A stretch of 64,000 bases of DNA from Armatimonas rosea (lineage in GTDB: Bacteria; Armatimonadota; Armatimonadia; Armatimonadales; Armatimonadaceae). A program made the translations under genes and the position numbers. The stretch covers positions 310,001 through 374,000 of the forward strand of contig NZ_JACHGW010000003.1 of assembly GCF_014202505.1 (NCBI RefSeq), written 5' to 3'. Under the pieces are notes generated by a model. It saw only the letters and a program-made list of their open reading frames with translations, was not told the origin of the DNA and searched no databases. The number at the start of each line of letters is the position of its first letter. Position 1 is the stretch's first letter. Of the stretch, positions 16,245 through 26,411 are shown piece after piece.

Positions 16245-17365
16245 AATTGGTAGGCCTCAAAGATCCACTCCCGGATACGCCGGGCCGCATCGCCATCGCC
16301 GTAGGGGCTCGCCGCCCGCGCCATCGCCGCATAGGCCGCTTCATCGCCCAGAAGGGTATTCGCCGCCTCAAAGACCACGGTCTCGTCGGTGCCCACCAGC
16401 TTGGCATTGCCTGAGTGCACTCCCTCGGGGCGCTCGGTGGTGAGGCGCAGGATCAGCACGGGCTTGCCCAGCCCGGGTGCCTCTTCTTGCGCCCCCCCCG
16501 AGTCGGTGAGGAGGAAGTGGCTGGCCTTCATCACATGGACAAAGGGGAAGTAGTCCAGCGGCTCGGTGAGCAAGATACGGTCGTGGTCTTTGAGTAACGG
16601 TAGGACGACCTCTCGCACCAGCGGGTTGCGGTGCATGGGAAAGACCACACGGACATCGGGGTAGGTCTCGACAATCCGGCGGATCGCGCGGCACGCACTT
16701 GCCATGCGCTCGCCCCAGTTCTCCCGCCGGTGCGCCGTGACCAGGATCAGCCGCCCCGGACGCGCCACAAACTCGGCCAGTGTTGGATCGTCGAACTGGT
16801 AGTTGAGCTGGCTGACGGTCCGGAGCGCATCCACGACCGTGTTGCCCGTGACACGGATGGTCTCCTCCGCGATTCCCTCCCGCAAGAGGTTCTCTTTGGA
16901 GAGCTCGGTGGGGGCGTAGTGGAAGTTGGTCAGGCGGGTGGTCAGGCGGCGGTTCATCTCCTCAGGGAAGGGATCGAACTTATTGTCGGTGCGCAGACCC
17001 GCCTCCACATGGCCAAAGTCCGCCTGGGCGTAGAAGGCGGCGAGGCTGGCGGCAAAGGTTGTTGTCGTATCTCCCTGCGCGATAACCAGCTTTGGCTTCT
17101 CTTTCTCAAGAACCGGCTCCAGCGCCATCAGGGCACGGCTGGTCAGCTCGGAGAGCGACTGCCCCGGCTTCATGAGCCCAAGATCGTAGTCGGGCTGGAG
17201 GGCGAAGACCGAGAGCACCTGATCAAGCATCTCACGGTGCTGCCCTGTGGAGATGGCGACCGTCCGAATCTGCTCCGGGTAGCGCAGCAGCTCTTTGACC
17301 AAGGGGGCCATCTTGACGGCATCGGGCCGGGTCCCGAAGATACACGCAACTGTTAGCTTACTCAA
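16241..17365 (-). CDS. wecB: UDP-N-acetylglucosamine 2-epimerase
   Basis: The 374-residue enzyme converts UDP-GlcNAc to UDP-ManNAc for surface polysaccharide synthesis. Family motifs are all present: GTRPDAVKMAPLV at the N-terminus, QGDTTTTFA, HVEAGLRT, FPEEMNRRLT, HRRENWG and TDSGGAQEEAPGLGKPVL. No ATG fits the N-terminus. A TTG at 17365 gives the usual short lead-in (SKLTVACIFGTRP), overlaps the upstream TGA and has GGGAGA upstream; another TTG lies at 17383. Overlaps with both neighbours show tight coupling. Confidence 0.93.
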   Translation of the reverse strand: MSKLTVACIFGTRPDAVKMAPLVKELLRYPEQIRTVAISTGQHREMLDQVLSVFALQPDYDLGLMKPGQSLSELTSRALMALEPVLEKEKPKLVIAQGDTTTTFAASLAAFYAQADFGHVEAGLRTDNKFDPFPEEMNRRLTTRLTNFHYAPTELSKENLLREGIAEETIRVTGNTVVDALRTVSQLNYQFDDPTLAEFVARPGRLILVTAHRRENWGERMASACRAIRRIVETYPDVRVVFPMHRNPLVREVVLPLLKDHDRILLTEPLDYFPFVHVMKASHFLLTDSGGAQEEAPGLGKPVLILRLTTERPEGVHSGNAKLVGTDETVVFEAANTLLGDEAAYAAMARAASPYGDGDAARRIREWIFEAYQL

Positions 17366-17961
17366 TGAACCAATTTCTCCCAATCTTCACGGGTGAGCTC
17401 GTAGCGAACGTAGAGCCGTGTGAGCTCCTTGACGGTCCGCCACTCCGTTCCCACCTCCTGCATCCCGATTTTTTCCAGGACCCGCCGCGAGCCGATATTC
17501 TCCTGATCGGCAAAGGCGACCAGCTTAACACGCTTGAGCTCCTGAAAGACATAGTCGCGGCTGAGGGCCGCCGCCTCGGTCATGATACCCTTCCCCCAGC
17601 ACTCCTGTGCGAGGATATAGCCGAGCTCCACGTGCTTGTCCCGTGCCAGCAGCTGCATGATATCGGTGGAGCCAATGACCTTCCCGGTCTCTTTCCAGAT
17701 CACGGCAAAGGCCAGCGACTCCCCACTACGGCGGCGCCCGCGCTGCTGCTCCAGAAAGGCCTGGACGCCACGAACCTCGCGTGCGGGCTGCCAGGGCAGA
17801 AAGTGCACGACCTTAGGGTCGGCGACAAAGGCAAACATGTCCTCGGCATCGCGCAGCTCCACCGGGCGAAGCAAGACCCGCTCGCCCTGCAGCTCGATAG
17901 TGGGCAGCGGGGTGTCGGTCTTGGGTCGCCAGAAAGAGAGTCGTGAGAGCAGCGCCTGCAT
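17362..17961 (-). CDS. GNAT N-acetyltransferase, RimJ/RimL type
   Basis: The 199-residue protein has the GNAT fold of the RimJ/RimL branch. LQGERVLLRPVELRDAEDMFAF opens the domain near residue 25, followed by the strand ELGYILAQECWGKGIMTEAA, whose Gln/Gly-x-Gly loop binds acetyl-CoA, and VKLVAFADQENIGSRRVLEKIGM. These enzymes acetylate the N-terminus of proteins or small amines. The gene sits between wecA-like and wecB genes, so acetylation of a sugar intermediate is possible but unproven. Confidence 0.85.
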   Translation of the reverse strand: MQALLSRLSFWRPKTDTPLPTIELQGERVLLRPVELRDAEDMFAFVADPKVVHFLPWQPAREVRGVQAFLEQQRGRRRSGESLAFAVIWKETGKVIGSTDIMQLLARDKHVELGYILAQECWGKGIMTEAAALSRDYVFQELKRVKLVAFADQENIGSRRVLEKIGMQEVGTEWRTVKELTRLYVRYELTREDWEKLVH

Positions 17962-17969
17962 GGCTCATT

Positions 17970-19037
17970 TTACGGCTTCCTACCCAGCCAGACCAGTAGC
18001 AGGGCGATGAGGCAGGTGACAAAGGTCAGCCCATAGATAATCCAGACCGCTTGCTTGACGGAGAGCCCGCGCTCGGTGAGCCGGTGGTGGAGGTGGGACT
18101 GGTCGGCCTCGGTGAGCTTCTTTCCCTGCACCGCCCGCTTTCGGATGACATAGAGCCCATCGAAGACCGGCACGCCCAGCACGATCCCCGGCAGGAAGAT
18201 CGCCGCGGCCACGGGGACCTTTAACGCCCCAACGACCGCCAGCATGGAGAGCATGAAGCCGAGAAAGTACGAACCGACCGTCCCCATGAAGATCGAGGCG
18301 GGGTTGTAGTTGTAGCGCAAAAATCCCAGTGCCGCGCCAAAGGTCGCCGCCGCGAGCAGGGCAACCGCAGGGTCGGGGTTGTGGGAGAAGGCTGCCATCA
18401 CCCCCATGGTCATGGCCGCAATCGCGCTCACTCCCGCAGCAAGCCCATCCATTCCATCGAGAAAGTCAAAGAACTTGGTCGCCCCCAAGACCCAGACCAT
18501 GGTCAGGGGGATCGAGAGCCAGCCCAGGGAGAGATACGGCCCGACATGGATGAGGTTGGGGAAGGGGTTCGTGACACCCTCAATGCGTGCTCCGAAGAGT
18601 GCTGCGACAAGCCCCGCAAAGAGAAGCCCCAGTATCTGGAGCGTGGGAGAGAGCCCCTTGCTCTTTCCCTCCGCATCCTTAGGACCGATACTGGGCATGT
18701 CGTCGAGCGCTCCAATCACCGAGACAATCAGTGCGCCGAGCAGGATGCCAACAATCGGGTGGCGAAGGAGGTCTGCGCTCCCGCCCACGCTTTTGTCTGG
18801 GGTGGATTTGTCAAACGGGACATTGGTAAAGAGGCGCAGGGCGACATAGGCGGCGAAGAACCCGACCACAATGGCGGTCCCTCCCCACAAGGGGGTTGCC
18901 TTGTGGTGGGCATCGCGGACCCTGGGCACCCGTACGACACCAAAGCGCTCCGCCAGACGCTTGGCGAGAGGAGTGAGGAGGATGGTTACCACGCAGGCGA
19001 GGGCTGTCGCGGATGCCATCAGGGTGAGCAGATTCAT
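17970..19037 (-). CDS. WecA/TagO-like undecaprenyl-phosphate GlcNAc-1-P transferase
   Basis: The 355-residue protein has about eleven membrane helices and belongs to the MraY/WecA family, which attaches a sugar-1-phosphate to undecaprenyl phosphate. Motifs: VRDAHHKATPLWGGTAI, the catalytic Asp cluster KFFDFLDGMDGLAAG, and QSHLHHRLTERGLS, whose His-rich loop is typical of WecA rather than MraY. One Asp motif is less typical (GALDDMPSIGPKDAEG). Together with wecB and uppP it supports O-antigen- or teichoic-like glycan initiation. Confidence 0.9.
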   Translation of the reverse strand: MNLLTLMASATALACVVTILLTPLAKRLAERFGVVRVPRVRDAHHKATPLWGGTAIVVGFFAAYVALRLFTNVPFDKSTPDKSVGGSADLLRHPIVGILLGALIVSVIGALDDMPSIGPKDAEGKSKGLSPTLQILGLLFAGLVAALFGARIEGVTNPFPNLIHVGPYLSLGWLSIPLTMVWVLGATKFFDFLDGMDGLAAGVSAIAAMTMGVMAAFSHNPDPAVALLAAATFGAALGFLRYNYNPASIFMGTVGSYFLGFMLSMLAVVGALKVPVAAAIFLPGIVLGVPVFDGLYVIRKRAVQGKKLTEADQSHLHHRLTERGLSVKQAVWIIYGLTFVTCLIALLLVWLGRKP

Positions 19038-19502
19038 CTACTGCAATAATACCGCGTCCCAGCCCTCGGCGTTACGGCGCGGGGGCTCGGGGAGGCAAAC
19101 AATTTCGACACCCGCGGCCTCCAGTACTTCGTGCGCCCAGCCCTCCGGCGACTCCCCAAAGAAGACAACGCGGACGATCCCCGCCCCGACAATCATCCGG
19201 GCGCAGACATGGCAGGGCCGGCAGGTGGTGTACATGGTCGCGCCCTTGGTATGGACTCCGTGGAGCGCCGCCTGCGCGATCGCGTTCTGCTCGGCGTGGA
19301 GGGTGCGGATGCAGCGCCCCTCCTCCAGCAAGCACCCCACCTCGGTGCAGTGCCTCTGCCCCGGCGGCGAGCCGTTGTAGCCCGTCGTGAGAATCCGCTT
19401 GTCGCGCACGATCACCGCCCCTACATGGCGCCGCTCACAGGTCGAGCGGGTCGCTACCTCACGGGCAATGCTCAGAAAGTACTCATCCCACGACGGACGC
19501 AT
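19038..19502 (-). CDS. dCMP deaminase (ComEB family)
   Basis: The 154-residue zinc enzyme deaminates dCMP to dUMP for dTTP synthesis. Zinc ligands and the proton-shuttling Glu are H69 and E71 (HAEQNAI), C97 and C100 (PCHVC). GYNGSPPG near residue 41 binds substrate, and the 25-residue CTEVGCLLEEGRC insert with extra Cys is usual in ComEB-type enzymes. glyA next door supplies methylene-THF to thymidylate synthase, so the pairing is functional. Only 3 nt separate the two genes. Confidence 0.92.
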   Translation of the reverse strand: MRPSWDEYFLSIAREVATRSTCERRHVGAVIVRDKRILTTGYNGSPPGQRHCTEVGCLLEEGRCIRTLHAEQNAIAQAALHGVHTKGATMYTTCRPCHVCARMIVGAGIVRVVFFGESPEGWAHEVLEAAGVEIVCLPEPPRRNAEGWDAVLLQ

Positions 19503-19505
19503 GAG

Positions 19506-20798
19506 CTAGCCCCACGCGGGGAAGCGGTTGCAGAGCGCCTTGACTTCCTCGCGGATCCCGGCGATCAGGGTGTCGTCGTGGCGCTGCTCCAATGCGCGGT
19601 TGATGAGCTCGGCGATAAGCGGCATCTCGGTCTCGGTCATGCCGCGCGTCGTGACCGCGGGAGTGCCCAGGCGCAGGCCGCTGGTCTTGAAGGGCGGGTT
19701 GGGGTCGTTGGGGATGGCGTTTTTATTGGCCGTGATCCCCGCCAGATCGAGTACCTCTTGGGCGCGCTTGCCATTGAGCTTCTTGGCGCGCAGATCGACC
19801 AGCATCAGGTGGTTGTCGGTGCCGCCGGAGACCAGCCTAAAGCCATGGCTCACCACGGCCTCCGCGAGCGCCTTGGCGTTCTTGCGAATCTGTGCCTGGT
19901 AGGTGGCAAAGCTCGGGTCCATCGCCTCTTTGAAGCAGACTGCCTTGCCCGCAATGACATGCATCAAGGGGCCGCCCTGCATGCCGGGGAAGACCGCCAT
20001 GTTGAGCAGGTCGGAGAGGAGGCGGGTCTCGCCCTTGGCGTTGGTGATTCCCAGCGGGTTCTCGGTGTCCTTGCCAGCGAGAATCAGCCCCCCGCGCGGG
20101 CCACGCAGGGTCTTGTGCGTCGTCGTTGTCACCACGTGGGCGTGGGGCAAGGGCGAGGGATGCTCACCACCGGCGACCAGCCCGGCGATATGGGCCATGT
20201 CCACCCAGAACGCCGCCCCAACCTCGTCGGCGATCTCCCGGAAGATCTTCCAGTCGATAATGCGTGGGTAGACAGTCGCGCCGCCGAGGATCACCTTGGG
20301 CTTGTGCTTCTTTGCCAGGTCACGAATCTGGTCGTAGTCGAGCTGCTCATCGGCACCAAGGCCATACGGGATGGGCTCGTAGATAAAGCCAGAGAAGTTG
20401 ACCGGCGAGCCGTGGGTAAGATGGCCGCCCTGCGCGAGGTCCATGGCGAGGAACTTATCGCCGGGCTTCATCAGGGCAAAAAACACCGCCATGTTGGCAT
20501 TGGCCCCGGAGTGTGGCTGGACATTGGCGTACTCGGCCCCAAAGAGCTTGCAGGCGCGCTCGATGGCGAGGTTCTCGACCACATCGACATGCTCACAGCC
20601 GCCGTAGTAGCGCCGCCCGGGGTAGCCCTCGGCGTACTTGTTGGTCAGGCTGGAGCCCTGCGCCTCACGGACGGCACGGGAGACAATGTTCTCGCTGGCG
20701 ATGAGCTCTAGCTTGTCTTCCTGGCGGTGGTCTTCGGCGGTAATGGCGGCGAAAATCTCGGGATCGGAGTCGGAGAGGGGGGCGCTAAATGTATTCAC
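19506..20798 (-). CDS. glyA: Serine hydroxymethyltransferase
   Basis: The 430-residue PLP enzyme converts serine and THF to glycine and methylene-THF. The PLP-binding Lys sits in [14 protein letters not shown] near residue 227. [31 protein letters not shown] and [13 protein letters not shown] are textbook. The start is GTG at 20798, the first codon of MNTFSAPLS. It heads an eight-gene minus-strand operon down to TauE. A -10 box lies just before the start. Confidence 0.96.
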   Translation of the reverse strand: MNTFSAPLSDSDPEIFAAITAEDHRQEDKLELIASENIVSRAVREAQGSSLTNKYAEGYPGRRYYGGCEHVDVVENLAIERACKLFGAEYANVQPHSGANANMAVFFALMKPGDKFLAMDLAQGGHLTHGSPVNFSGFIYEPIPYGLGADEQLDYDQIRDLAKKHKPKVILGGATVYPRIIDWKIFREIADEVGAAFWVDMAHIAGLVAGGEHPSPLPHAHVVTTTTHKTLRGPRGGLILAGKDTENPLGITNAKGETRLLSDLLNMAVFPGMQGGPLMHVIAGKAVCFKEAMDPSFATYQAQIRKNAKALAEAVVSHGFRLVSGGTDNHLMLVDLRAKKLNGKRAQEVLDLAGITANKNAIPNDPNPPFKTSGLRLGTPAVTTRGMTETEMPLIAELINRALEQRHDDTLIAGIREEVKALCNRFPAWG

Positions 20799-20805
20799 GG
20801 GGAGT

Positions 20806-20811
20806 ATTGTA
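20806..20811 (-). promoter_or_regulatory. -10 box TACAAT, leaderless-type (glyA)
   Basis: Minus-strand TACAAT ends 7 nt before the GTG start of glyA, with no Shine-Dalgarno in between. Confidence 0.55.
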
Positions 20812-20820
20812 CCGCGTCTC

Positions 20821-21035
20821 GTGAGGCGTTTGTCCGGCGAATGCGAACGGCCGGACGGGAGCTCCCCCCGATCAGAACGGGGGGACTGGAGAGCCTGCGG
20901 CTGCGATGGCCGTTCCGGCCATACTCCCGATTAAACTCGGTATGCCCGGGACGGGCTTTGCAGCGCCGCGCTCTCCAGTCCGGCCCCTCCAACGGGCCGG
21001 AACTACAGCCCTCCCGCTCCAACCGGGGGAGAGTT
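20821..21035. repeat. Cluster of GC palindromes
   Basis: The 204-bp gap after glyA holds no gene. It contains a GTTCTGATC-loop hairpin (20861-20886), a second hairpin with CCGGCCC arms and a CTCCAAC loop (20980-21001), and a third, CTCCCGCTCCAACCGGGGGA, that runs into the 3' end of the prepilin-like gene and encodes its last residues. CTCTCCAGTC precedes the hairpins, as at 5260 and 42314. Confidence 0.65.
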
Positions 21036-21575
21036 TTGTTCCCAGCTTAGCTGCTTGGCGTGGCCATCGGCGAAGATAACATTTCCGCGGTTGTGGAATT
21101 TCTGCCAGAAGAGAGAGCCGGTGCTGTGGCCATGTCGCCCGGAGAGGCTTGCCAGCGGGATGCTGTCGAAGGCGTTCCAGGTAATGTTCTCGGAGTCGTA
21201 GAGGAGGGGCGTCGTGCTGGTTGCCTTGGAGGACTTGGTGACGGCGGCATTGCGGGCGTAGCCATAGCCTTTTGTCATGGGGCGACGGTCTTGCCCACAG
21301 CGGAAGAGATAGTCCTGGTGCTGACCAGCCTGTGCCTTGGTGATGTCCATCCAGCGCTCTGCGGGAGGGAAGGTGCCGTCGTTGTCCCACGCGTACATCA
21401 GGTTTGCCGTCCCAAGCTGCTTGAGGTTGGAGAGGCAGCTCGGGCCGCCACGCTCCCTTGCGGAAGCGAAGATAGGGAAGAGGATGCCCACCAGAACGCT
21501 GACGATAATCAAAATAAGAAGCGCCTCGGGAACCGTCACCGACCGCTTCGTTGCCCTGTGTGTTGAGGTTTCCAT
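21003..21575 (-). CDS. Prepilin-like protein with degenerate cleavage site
   Basis: The 190-residue protein has the N-terminus KRSVTVPEALLILIIVSVLVGILFP, a type IV prepilin helix with a degraded cleavage site: Ser replaces the usual Gly, but Glu at +5 is kept. The body includes CLSNLKQLGTANLMYAWDNDGTFPPAERWM and ends NRGNVIFADGHAK, the H-Xn-DG signature, here with eight residues between His and DG. Such proteins are abundant in Planctomycetes and Armatimonadota and their role is unclear. The last residues (SPPVGAGGL) come from an intergenic palindrome. It follows its paralogue by 8 nt. Confidence 0.8.
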   Translation of the reverse strand: METSTHRATKRSVTVPEALLILIIVSVLVGILFPIFASARERGGPSCLSNLKQLGTANLMYAWDNDGTFPPAERWMDITKAQAGQHQDYLFRCGQDRRPMTKGYGYARNAAVTKSSKATSTTPLLYDSENITWNAFDSIPLASLSGRHGHSTGSLFWQKFHNRGNVIFADGHAKQLSWEQNSPPVGAGGL

Positions 21576-21583
21576 AGGATAGT

Positions 21584-22102
21584 TTACCGGCTTTCTTTAC
21601 AAAAATCTTCCCACTTCCGCGCCTTAGCATGGCCATCTGCGAAGACAACATTGCCTCGCTCGCTGTGGCGTGGCGCAAAAGTCTGCCCCGGATCGGTGGC
21701 GTCCCAGTCCGTGCGGGTGGAGTCGTAGAGGAGGACGCGGCTTGTCGGTTCCTTGAGCTTTTCAAGAGGCAGCGCAGAAAGACGCGTGTCCATGGCGTAG
21801 CTAGAAACGGCTTTGGGAGCTTCGTCCAGAGCGGTAGGGCAGCGAAAGAGGGTGTTATTTACTTGGGGGTGGGTGTAGGGCATGGTGAGCGTCATCCACT
21901 TTTCCGCGGGCGGAAAGTGCTCGTCGTAGTCCTGAGCGTACATCAATGCGCTGCGCCCAAGGTCCTTCATGTTCGAAAGGCAGGCGATGCTTTTGGGTTT
22001 GTGGGTGTGCAGGTAGTGGTCGTAGGGAAAGAGAATCGCCGCGAGGATTCCAATGATGACGATCACCACTAGCAGCTCCGCTATTGTAAATGCTCGTTTC
22101 AT
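21584..22102 (-). CDS. Prepilin-like H-X9-DG protein
   Basis: The 172-residue protein starts at the Met at 22102, which places the prepilin motif MKRAFTIAELLVVIVIIGIL at the very N-terminus; an upstream start would overlap the next gene. The cleavage site is Ala/Phe with Glu at +5. The body matches the paralogue next door (CLSNMKDLGRSALMYAQDYDEHFPPAEKWM) and ends H-SERGNVVFA-DG, an exact H-X9-DG. It is probably an inner-membrane pseudopilin-like protein processed by a prepilin peptidase not seen here. Confidence 0.85.
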   Translation of the reverse strand: MKRAFTIAELLVVIVIIGILAAILFPYDHYLHTHKPKSIACLSNMKDLGRSALMYAQDYDEHFPPAEKWMTLTMPYTHPQVNNTLFRCPTALDEAPKAVSSYAMDTRLSALPLEKLKEPTSRVLLYDSTRTDWDATDPGQTFAPRHSERGNVVFADGHAKARKWEDFCKESR

Positions 22103-22133
22103 ACACCAAGAAACGCATGGAGACCCGGGTTGG

Positions 22134-22925
<792 letters not shown>

Positions 22926-23747
22926 CTAGCAAGCCAACCGGAATCCCACTTCCCCCATGCGGGCACTTGGATGGCGTGCGTCACGCTTGAATGTAAGAAA
23001 GCTGATGGGATAGTAGTCGCTCCAGGTGCCGCCCCGGCAGACGCGTAGCGTGCCTGTTTTGGGGGCAGGGTACGTGCCGGGCTTGGGGCCGGGGGGATTC
23101 TGCTCAGGTGAGGTGGTGTAGTAGTGCTTGTCGTAGCGATCCGCACACCAATCCCGGACGTTGCCCGCCAGATCAAGCACGCCGTAGGGAGAGCAGTCGG
23201 TGGGAAAGCTCCCAACAGGCGCGGTGCCGTGAGTTGCGCCCAAAGGTCGGTCACTGCCGTGCACCAGGCTCCGATTAAAGGTGCTGCTCCAGGGAAACAG
23301 GTTACCCTCCAAGCCGCGTGCTGCCTTCTCCCACTCTGCCTCGGTGGGGAGACGTAGTTTGGCCCAGAGACTGAACTGGCGTGCCTCGCTCCAGGTGATA
23401 TTGACAATTGGGTGCTCTTTATACTGCCAGTCGGGATTGAACTCAGGTGCTGGGGGGAGTGCGAACCCCTTGGCCTGTGCAAACTCCTCCCACATACCGA
23501 CAGTAACCGCAGTTCTGCCAATGGTATAGGCATCGAGAAATATCTCTCGGGCTGGGGTATGTGGCTCGGTCATTTGGCGCAACATATCTGCGGGAGGACG
23601 AATATCGCTGTCGGGATACTGTTCTCGAAGGCCGGCACAGACAAGCTCCTCAAAGATGGCAGGGGTGCTGTTGCCGCGCACAAAAGGGCCCGCGGGGATG
23701 GAGACAAGCTGGGCACGGTACTCCTCTATTGTGCGCGGCGCGGTCAT
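22926..23747 (-). CDS. SUMF1-fold (FGE-sulfatase domain) protein
   Basis: The 273-residue protein has the formylglycine-generating-enzyme fold: IPAGPFVRGN near the N-terminus, TVGMWEEFAQAKG, PIVNITWSEARQFSLWAKLRLPTEAEWEKAARG, LDLAGNVRDWCADRY, CRGGTWSDYY and the terminal GEVGFRLAC. The pair of Cys that makes true FGE a copper oxidase is absent from the region after RGGTW. It is therefore more likely a PvdO/EgtB-like or structural relative than a sulfatase activator. No sulfatase lies nearby. Two nt separate it from aroC. Confidence 0.85.
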   Translation of the reverse strand: MTAPRTIEEYRAQLVSIPAGPFVRGNSTPAIFEELVCAGLREQYPDSDIRPPADMLRQMTEPHTPAREIFLDAYTIGRTAVTVGMWEEFAQAKGFALPPAPEFNPDWQYKEHPIVNITWSEARQFSLWAKLRLPTEAEWEKAARGLEGNLFPWSSTFNRSLVHGSDRPLGATHGTAPVGSFPTDCSPYGVLDLAGNVRDWCADRYDKHYYTTSPEQNPPGPKPGTYPAPKTGTLRVCRGGTWSDYYPISFLTFKRDARHPSARMGEVGFRLAC

Positions 23748-23749
23748 GG

Positions 23750-24838
23750 TTACTGTCTTTTCGTGGCTTGTTGCATCAGCGCGTGGTCAGCCAGGACGAG
23801 AAGCACCATGGCCTCGACCGCGGCGACGGCGCGAGGGAGTACACACGGATCGTGGCGGCCCTTGGCCTGGAAGATCGTGGGCTCGCCGTCGATAGTGACC
23901 GTTTCTTGCGCGGCGTGGATCGTGGCGGTGGGCTTGAAGGCGACCCGGAGGACGATATCCTCGCCGTTGGAGATGCCGCCCTGAATGCCTCCCGAGTGGT
24001 TGGTGCGCGTGCGGGTCTTGCCGTCGCGCGTTTCAAAGGCATCGTTGTGGGTCGTGCCGCGCAGGGTCGCCGCACCAAAGCCCTCGCCGATCTCAAAGCC
24101 GCGCGTGGCCGGCAGGGACATCAGAGCGTGCGCGAGGCTCGCGGTGAGCTTATCAAAGACCGGCTCCCCGAGGCCCGCGGGGACATTGCGCACCACGCAC
24201 TCGACAATCCCCCCAAGCGAGTCGCCGTCGCGGCGGGCTTGCTCAATGGCGGCGATCATCTTCTCCGAGGCGCTGGGGTCGGGGCAGCGGGTGATGTGCT
24301 CCTCCACCTGCTCCTGCGTGACGGTTGCTTGGTCGATCTGGCCGCGAATATCGGCCACTTGCAGGACGTAGCCGACAGTCTCCACGCCGTACCAAGAGGC
24401 CAGAAGCTGCCGCGCCACCGCGCCCGCCGCCACCCGCCCGATGGCCTCGCGGTAGGAGGCGCGCCCGCCGCCGCGCCAGTCACGGACACCGCCGTACTTG
24501 GCGTGGTAGGTAAAGTCCGCGTGGCTGGGGCGGAAGAGATCCTTGAGCTCGCTGTAGTCTTTGGAGCGCTGGTCGGTGTTGCGCACCTGCAAGGCGATAG
24601 GGGTTCCCGTCGTGACCCCCTCAAAGACCCCAGAGAGCACCTCGACCGCATCGCCCTCTTTGCGCTGGGTCGTGAGCTTGCTCTGGCCGGGCCGTCGCCG
24701 GTCCAAGTCCTGCTGAACCTGCGCGAGGTCAAAGGGAATCCCTGCGGGGCAGCCATCGACGATACAGCCGACCGCCGGGCCGTGGGACTCACCAAAGGTC
24801 GTGACGCGAAAAAGGGTGCCGAAGCTACTACCTGCCAT
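23750..24838 (-). CDS. aroC: Chorismate synthase
   Basis: The 362-residue FMN-dependent enzyme makes chorismate from EPSP, the last shikimate step. Signatures: [19 protein letters not shown] at the N-terminus, a central [21 protein letters not shown] and the C-terminal [13 protein letters not shown]. It heads the operon that continues with the SUMF1-fold, deaminase and prepilin-like genes. The chorismate-lyase-like gene at 36203 would draw on its product. Confidence 0.95.
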   Translation of the reverse strand: MAGSSFGTLFRVTTFGESHGPAVGCIVDGCPAGIPFDLAQVQQDLDRRRPGQSKLTTQRKEGDAVEVLSGVFEGVTTGTPIALQVRNTDQRSKDYSELKDLFRPSHADFTYHAKYGGVRDWRGGGRASYREAIGRVAAGAVARQLLASWYGVETVGYVLQVADIRGQIDQATVTQEQVEEHITRCPDPSASEKMIAAIEQARRDGDSLGGIVECVVRNVPAGLGEPVFDKLTASLAHALMSLPATRGFEIGEGFGAATLRGTTHNDAFETRDGKTRTRTNHSGGIQGGISNGEDIVLRVAFKPTATIHAAQETVTIDGEPTIFQAKGRHDPCVLPRAVAAVEAMVLLVLADHALMQQATKRQ

Positions 24839-24843
24839 CGGGG

Positions 24844-24849
24844 ATTATG
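24844..24849 (-). promoter_or_regulatory. -10 box CATAAT, leaderless-type (aroC)
   Basis: Minus-strand CATAAT ends 5 nt before the ATG of aroC. The rest of the gap to 25012 shows only the MFS ribosome site. Confidence 0.5.
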
Positions 24850-25012
24850 GTATCACGCGCGGGTCGATAGCCCTTTTAAGCCTAAAGACTTGTTCTTAGG
24901 GCTACCACAGGTAACGCCTGGTGCCCGCAAGAGGAAAAACCGCTCAGAGCGCGAAATAGTCTGGTAGAGCGGTGCGCCAACAGGGTAGTCCGGCGCGAGA
25001 GGAGCAACACGG

Positions 25013-26335
25013 ATGTTTGAGGAAAACTCAGAAGAGTCAAAGGCGCTGGAGCGGGCGGTGGTGATCAAGCTGATGACCCGCCTGATCCCGTTTCTGGCGA
25101 TCCTGTATGTCTTTTGTCTGCTGGATCGTGGCAACGTCAGTATCGCCGCGCTGACCATGCAGAGAGACCTCGCCTTCAGCGACAAGGTCTATGGGCTGGG
25201 GGCGGGGATCTTCTTTATCGGCTACTTTCTCTTTGAGGTGCCCTCGAACCTGATCATGGAGCGGGTGGGGGCGCGCAAGTGGATCGCCCGGATCATGGTG
25301 ACATGGGGGGTGATCTCCGCCGCGATGATGTTTGTCAGCACGCCCCTCAGCTTCTACTGCATGCGCTTTCTACTGGGACTGGCGGAGGCGGGCTTCTATC
25401 CGGGGGTACTGCTGTACTTTACGTTCTGGGTGCCGGCCAAGCTCCGGGCGCGGGTGATCTCGCGCTTTCTCGCCCTGACGGCCCTCCTGGGGCTCTTTGG
25501 CGGACCGCTCGGGGGGCTCTTGCTCAAGCTCAATGGCTGGCACGGGCTCCATGGCTGGCAGTGGCTCTTCTTGATCGAGGGGATTCCCTCGGTGCTGCTG
25601 AGCGTGGCGGTCCTCAAGTTCCTCCCAGACTCCCCGCGCCACGCGACCTGGCTGACCGAGCCGGAGAAGCAGTGGCTCGCCAACCAGCTGGAGCACGACT
25701 CCAGAACGCAGAAGCGGGTCGGGCACCTCAGCTGGCGCCAGGCGCTCACGGAGCCGCGTATTCTCCACCTCTGCCTGATCTTTATCATGACCGCCACTGC
25801 GGGAAATGCGATTGGCTTCTTTGGCCCACAGCTCCTCAAGGCGCGGAGCGGTGGCCTCTGGAGCGACTCGTTTGTTGCGAGTGTGGGCATCATTCCGGCG
25901 ATTGTCGGGGCGATCTCCATGGCGCTAGCATCGGCCCACTCCGACCGCACGGGCAAGCGCCAGCACCATGTTGTGCTGGGCTATAGCATCGCGGCGTGTG
26001 GGTTCCTGCTGTGTGCCTTTATGCCGACTTCCTGGGGCGTGATTGTCGCGCTCTCGATCACGGCACTGGGCGAGCGGATCGCGGCGGGCTCGTACTGGGC
26101 GGTGACCACCAACCTCCTCGGGGCGCGCGCGGCGGCAGGGGGGCTGGCCTTCATCAACTCCGTGGGCAACCTGGGCGGCTTTATCGGGCCGTTTCTGATG
26201 GGAGAGCTCAAGACCCGCAGCGGGGGCGCGTTTGGCGCGGGGCTCTCCACCGCGGCGGGGCTCATGCTCTGTGCCGCCCTGATGGCGCTCCTCACGCTCA
26301 AGCCGCCCGCTCCATCGCAACCTACCGTGGCCTGA
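25013..26335 (+). CDS. MFS transporter, anion:cation symporter family
   Basis: The 440-residue protein has twelve predicted helices and the ACS-family signature: LIPFLAILYVFCLLDRGNVSIAAL, then GYFLFEVPSNLIMERVGARKWIARIM between helices 2 and 3. Relatives import organic anions such as tartrate, phthalate, glucarate or 4-hydroxyphenylacetate. Here the substrate is unknown and no catabolic genes adjoin it. GAGAGGAG precedes the ATG. Confidence 0.9.
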   Translation: MFEENSEESKALERAVVIKLMTRLIPFLAILYVFCLLDRGNVSIAALTMQRDLAFSDKVYGLGAGIFFIGYFLFEVPSNLIMERVGARKWIARIMVTWGVISAAMMFVSTPLSFYCMRFLLGLAEAGFYPGVLLYFTFWVPAKLRARVISRFLALTALLGLFGGPLGGLLLKLNGWHGLHGWQWLFLIEGIPSVLLSVAVLKFLPDSPRHATWLTEPEKQWLANQLEHDSRTQKRVGHLSWRQALTEPRILHLCLIFIMTATAGNAIGFFGPQLLKARSGGLWSDSFVASVGIIPAIVGAISMALASAHSDRTGKRQHHVVLGYSIAACGFLLCAFMPTSWGVIVALSITALGERIAAGSYWAVTTNLLGARAAAGGLAFINSVGNLGGFIGPFLMGELKTRSGGAFGAGLSTAAGLMLCAALMALLTLKPPAPSQPTVA

Positions 26336-26411
26336 GAGAGAGCAGGCGACGGAATTTAACCGAAACGAAGGCGGTCGTTGTCGCTCTAACCCGCCTAAGG
26401 AGACGATAACA

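Noticed and set aside
19131-20711. Long open frame opposite glyA (526 codons)
   Set aside because: It mirrors glyA on the other strand and shows no motif; typical antisense shadow in high-GC DNA.
22926-23747. Sulfatase-activating enzyme
   Set aside because: The catalytic cysteines are missing and no sulfatase gene is near.
23561-24967. Open frame opposite aroC (468 codons)
   Set aside because: Shadow of aroC and the SUMF1-fold gene; composition lacks protein-like hydrophobic pattern.
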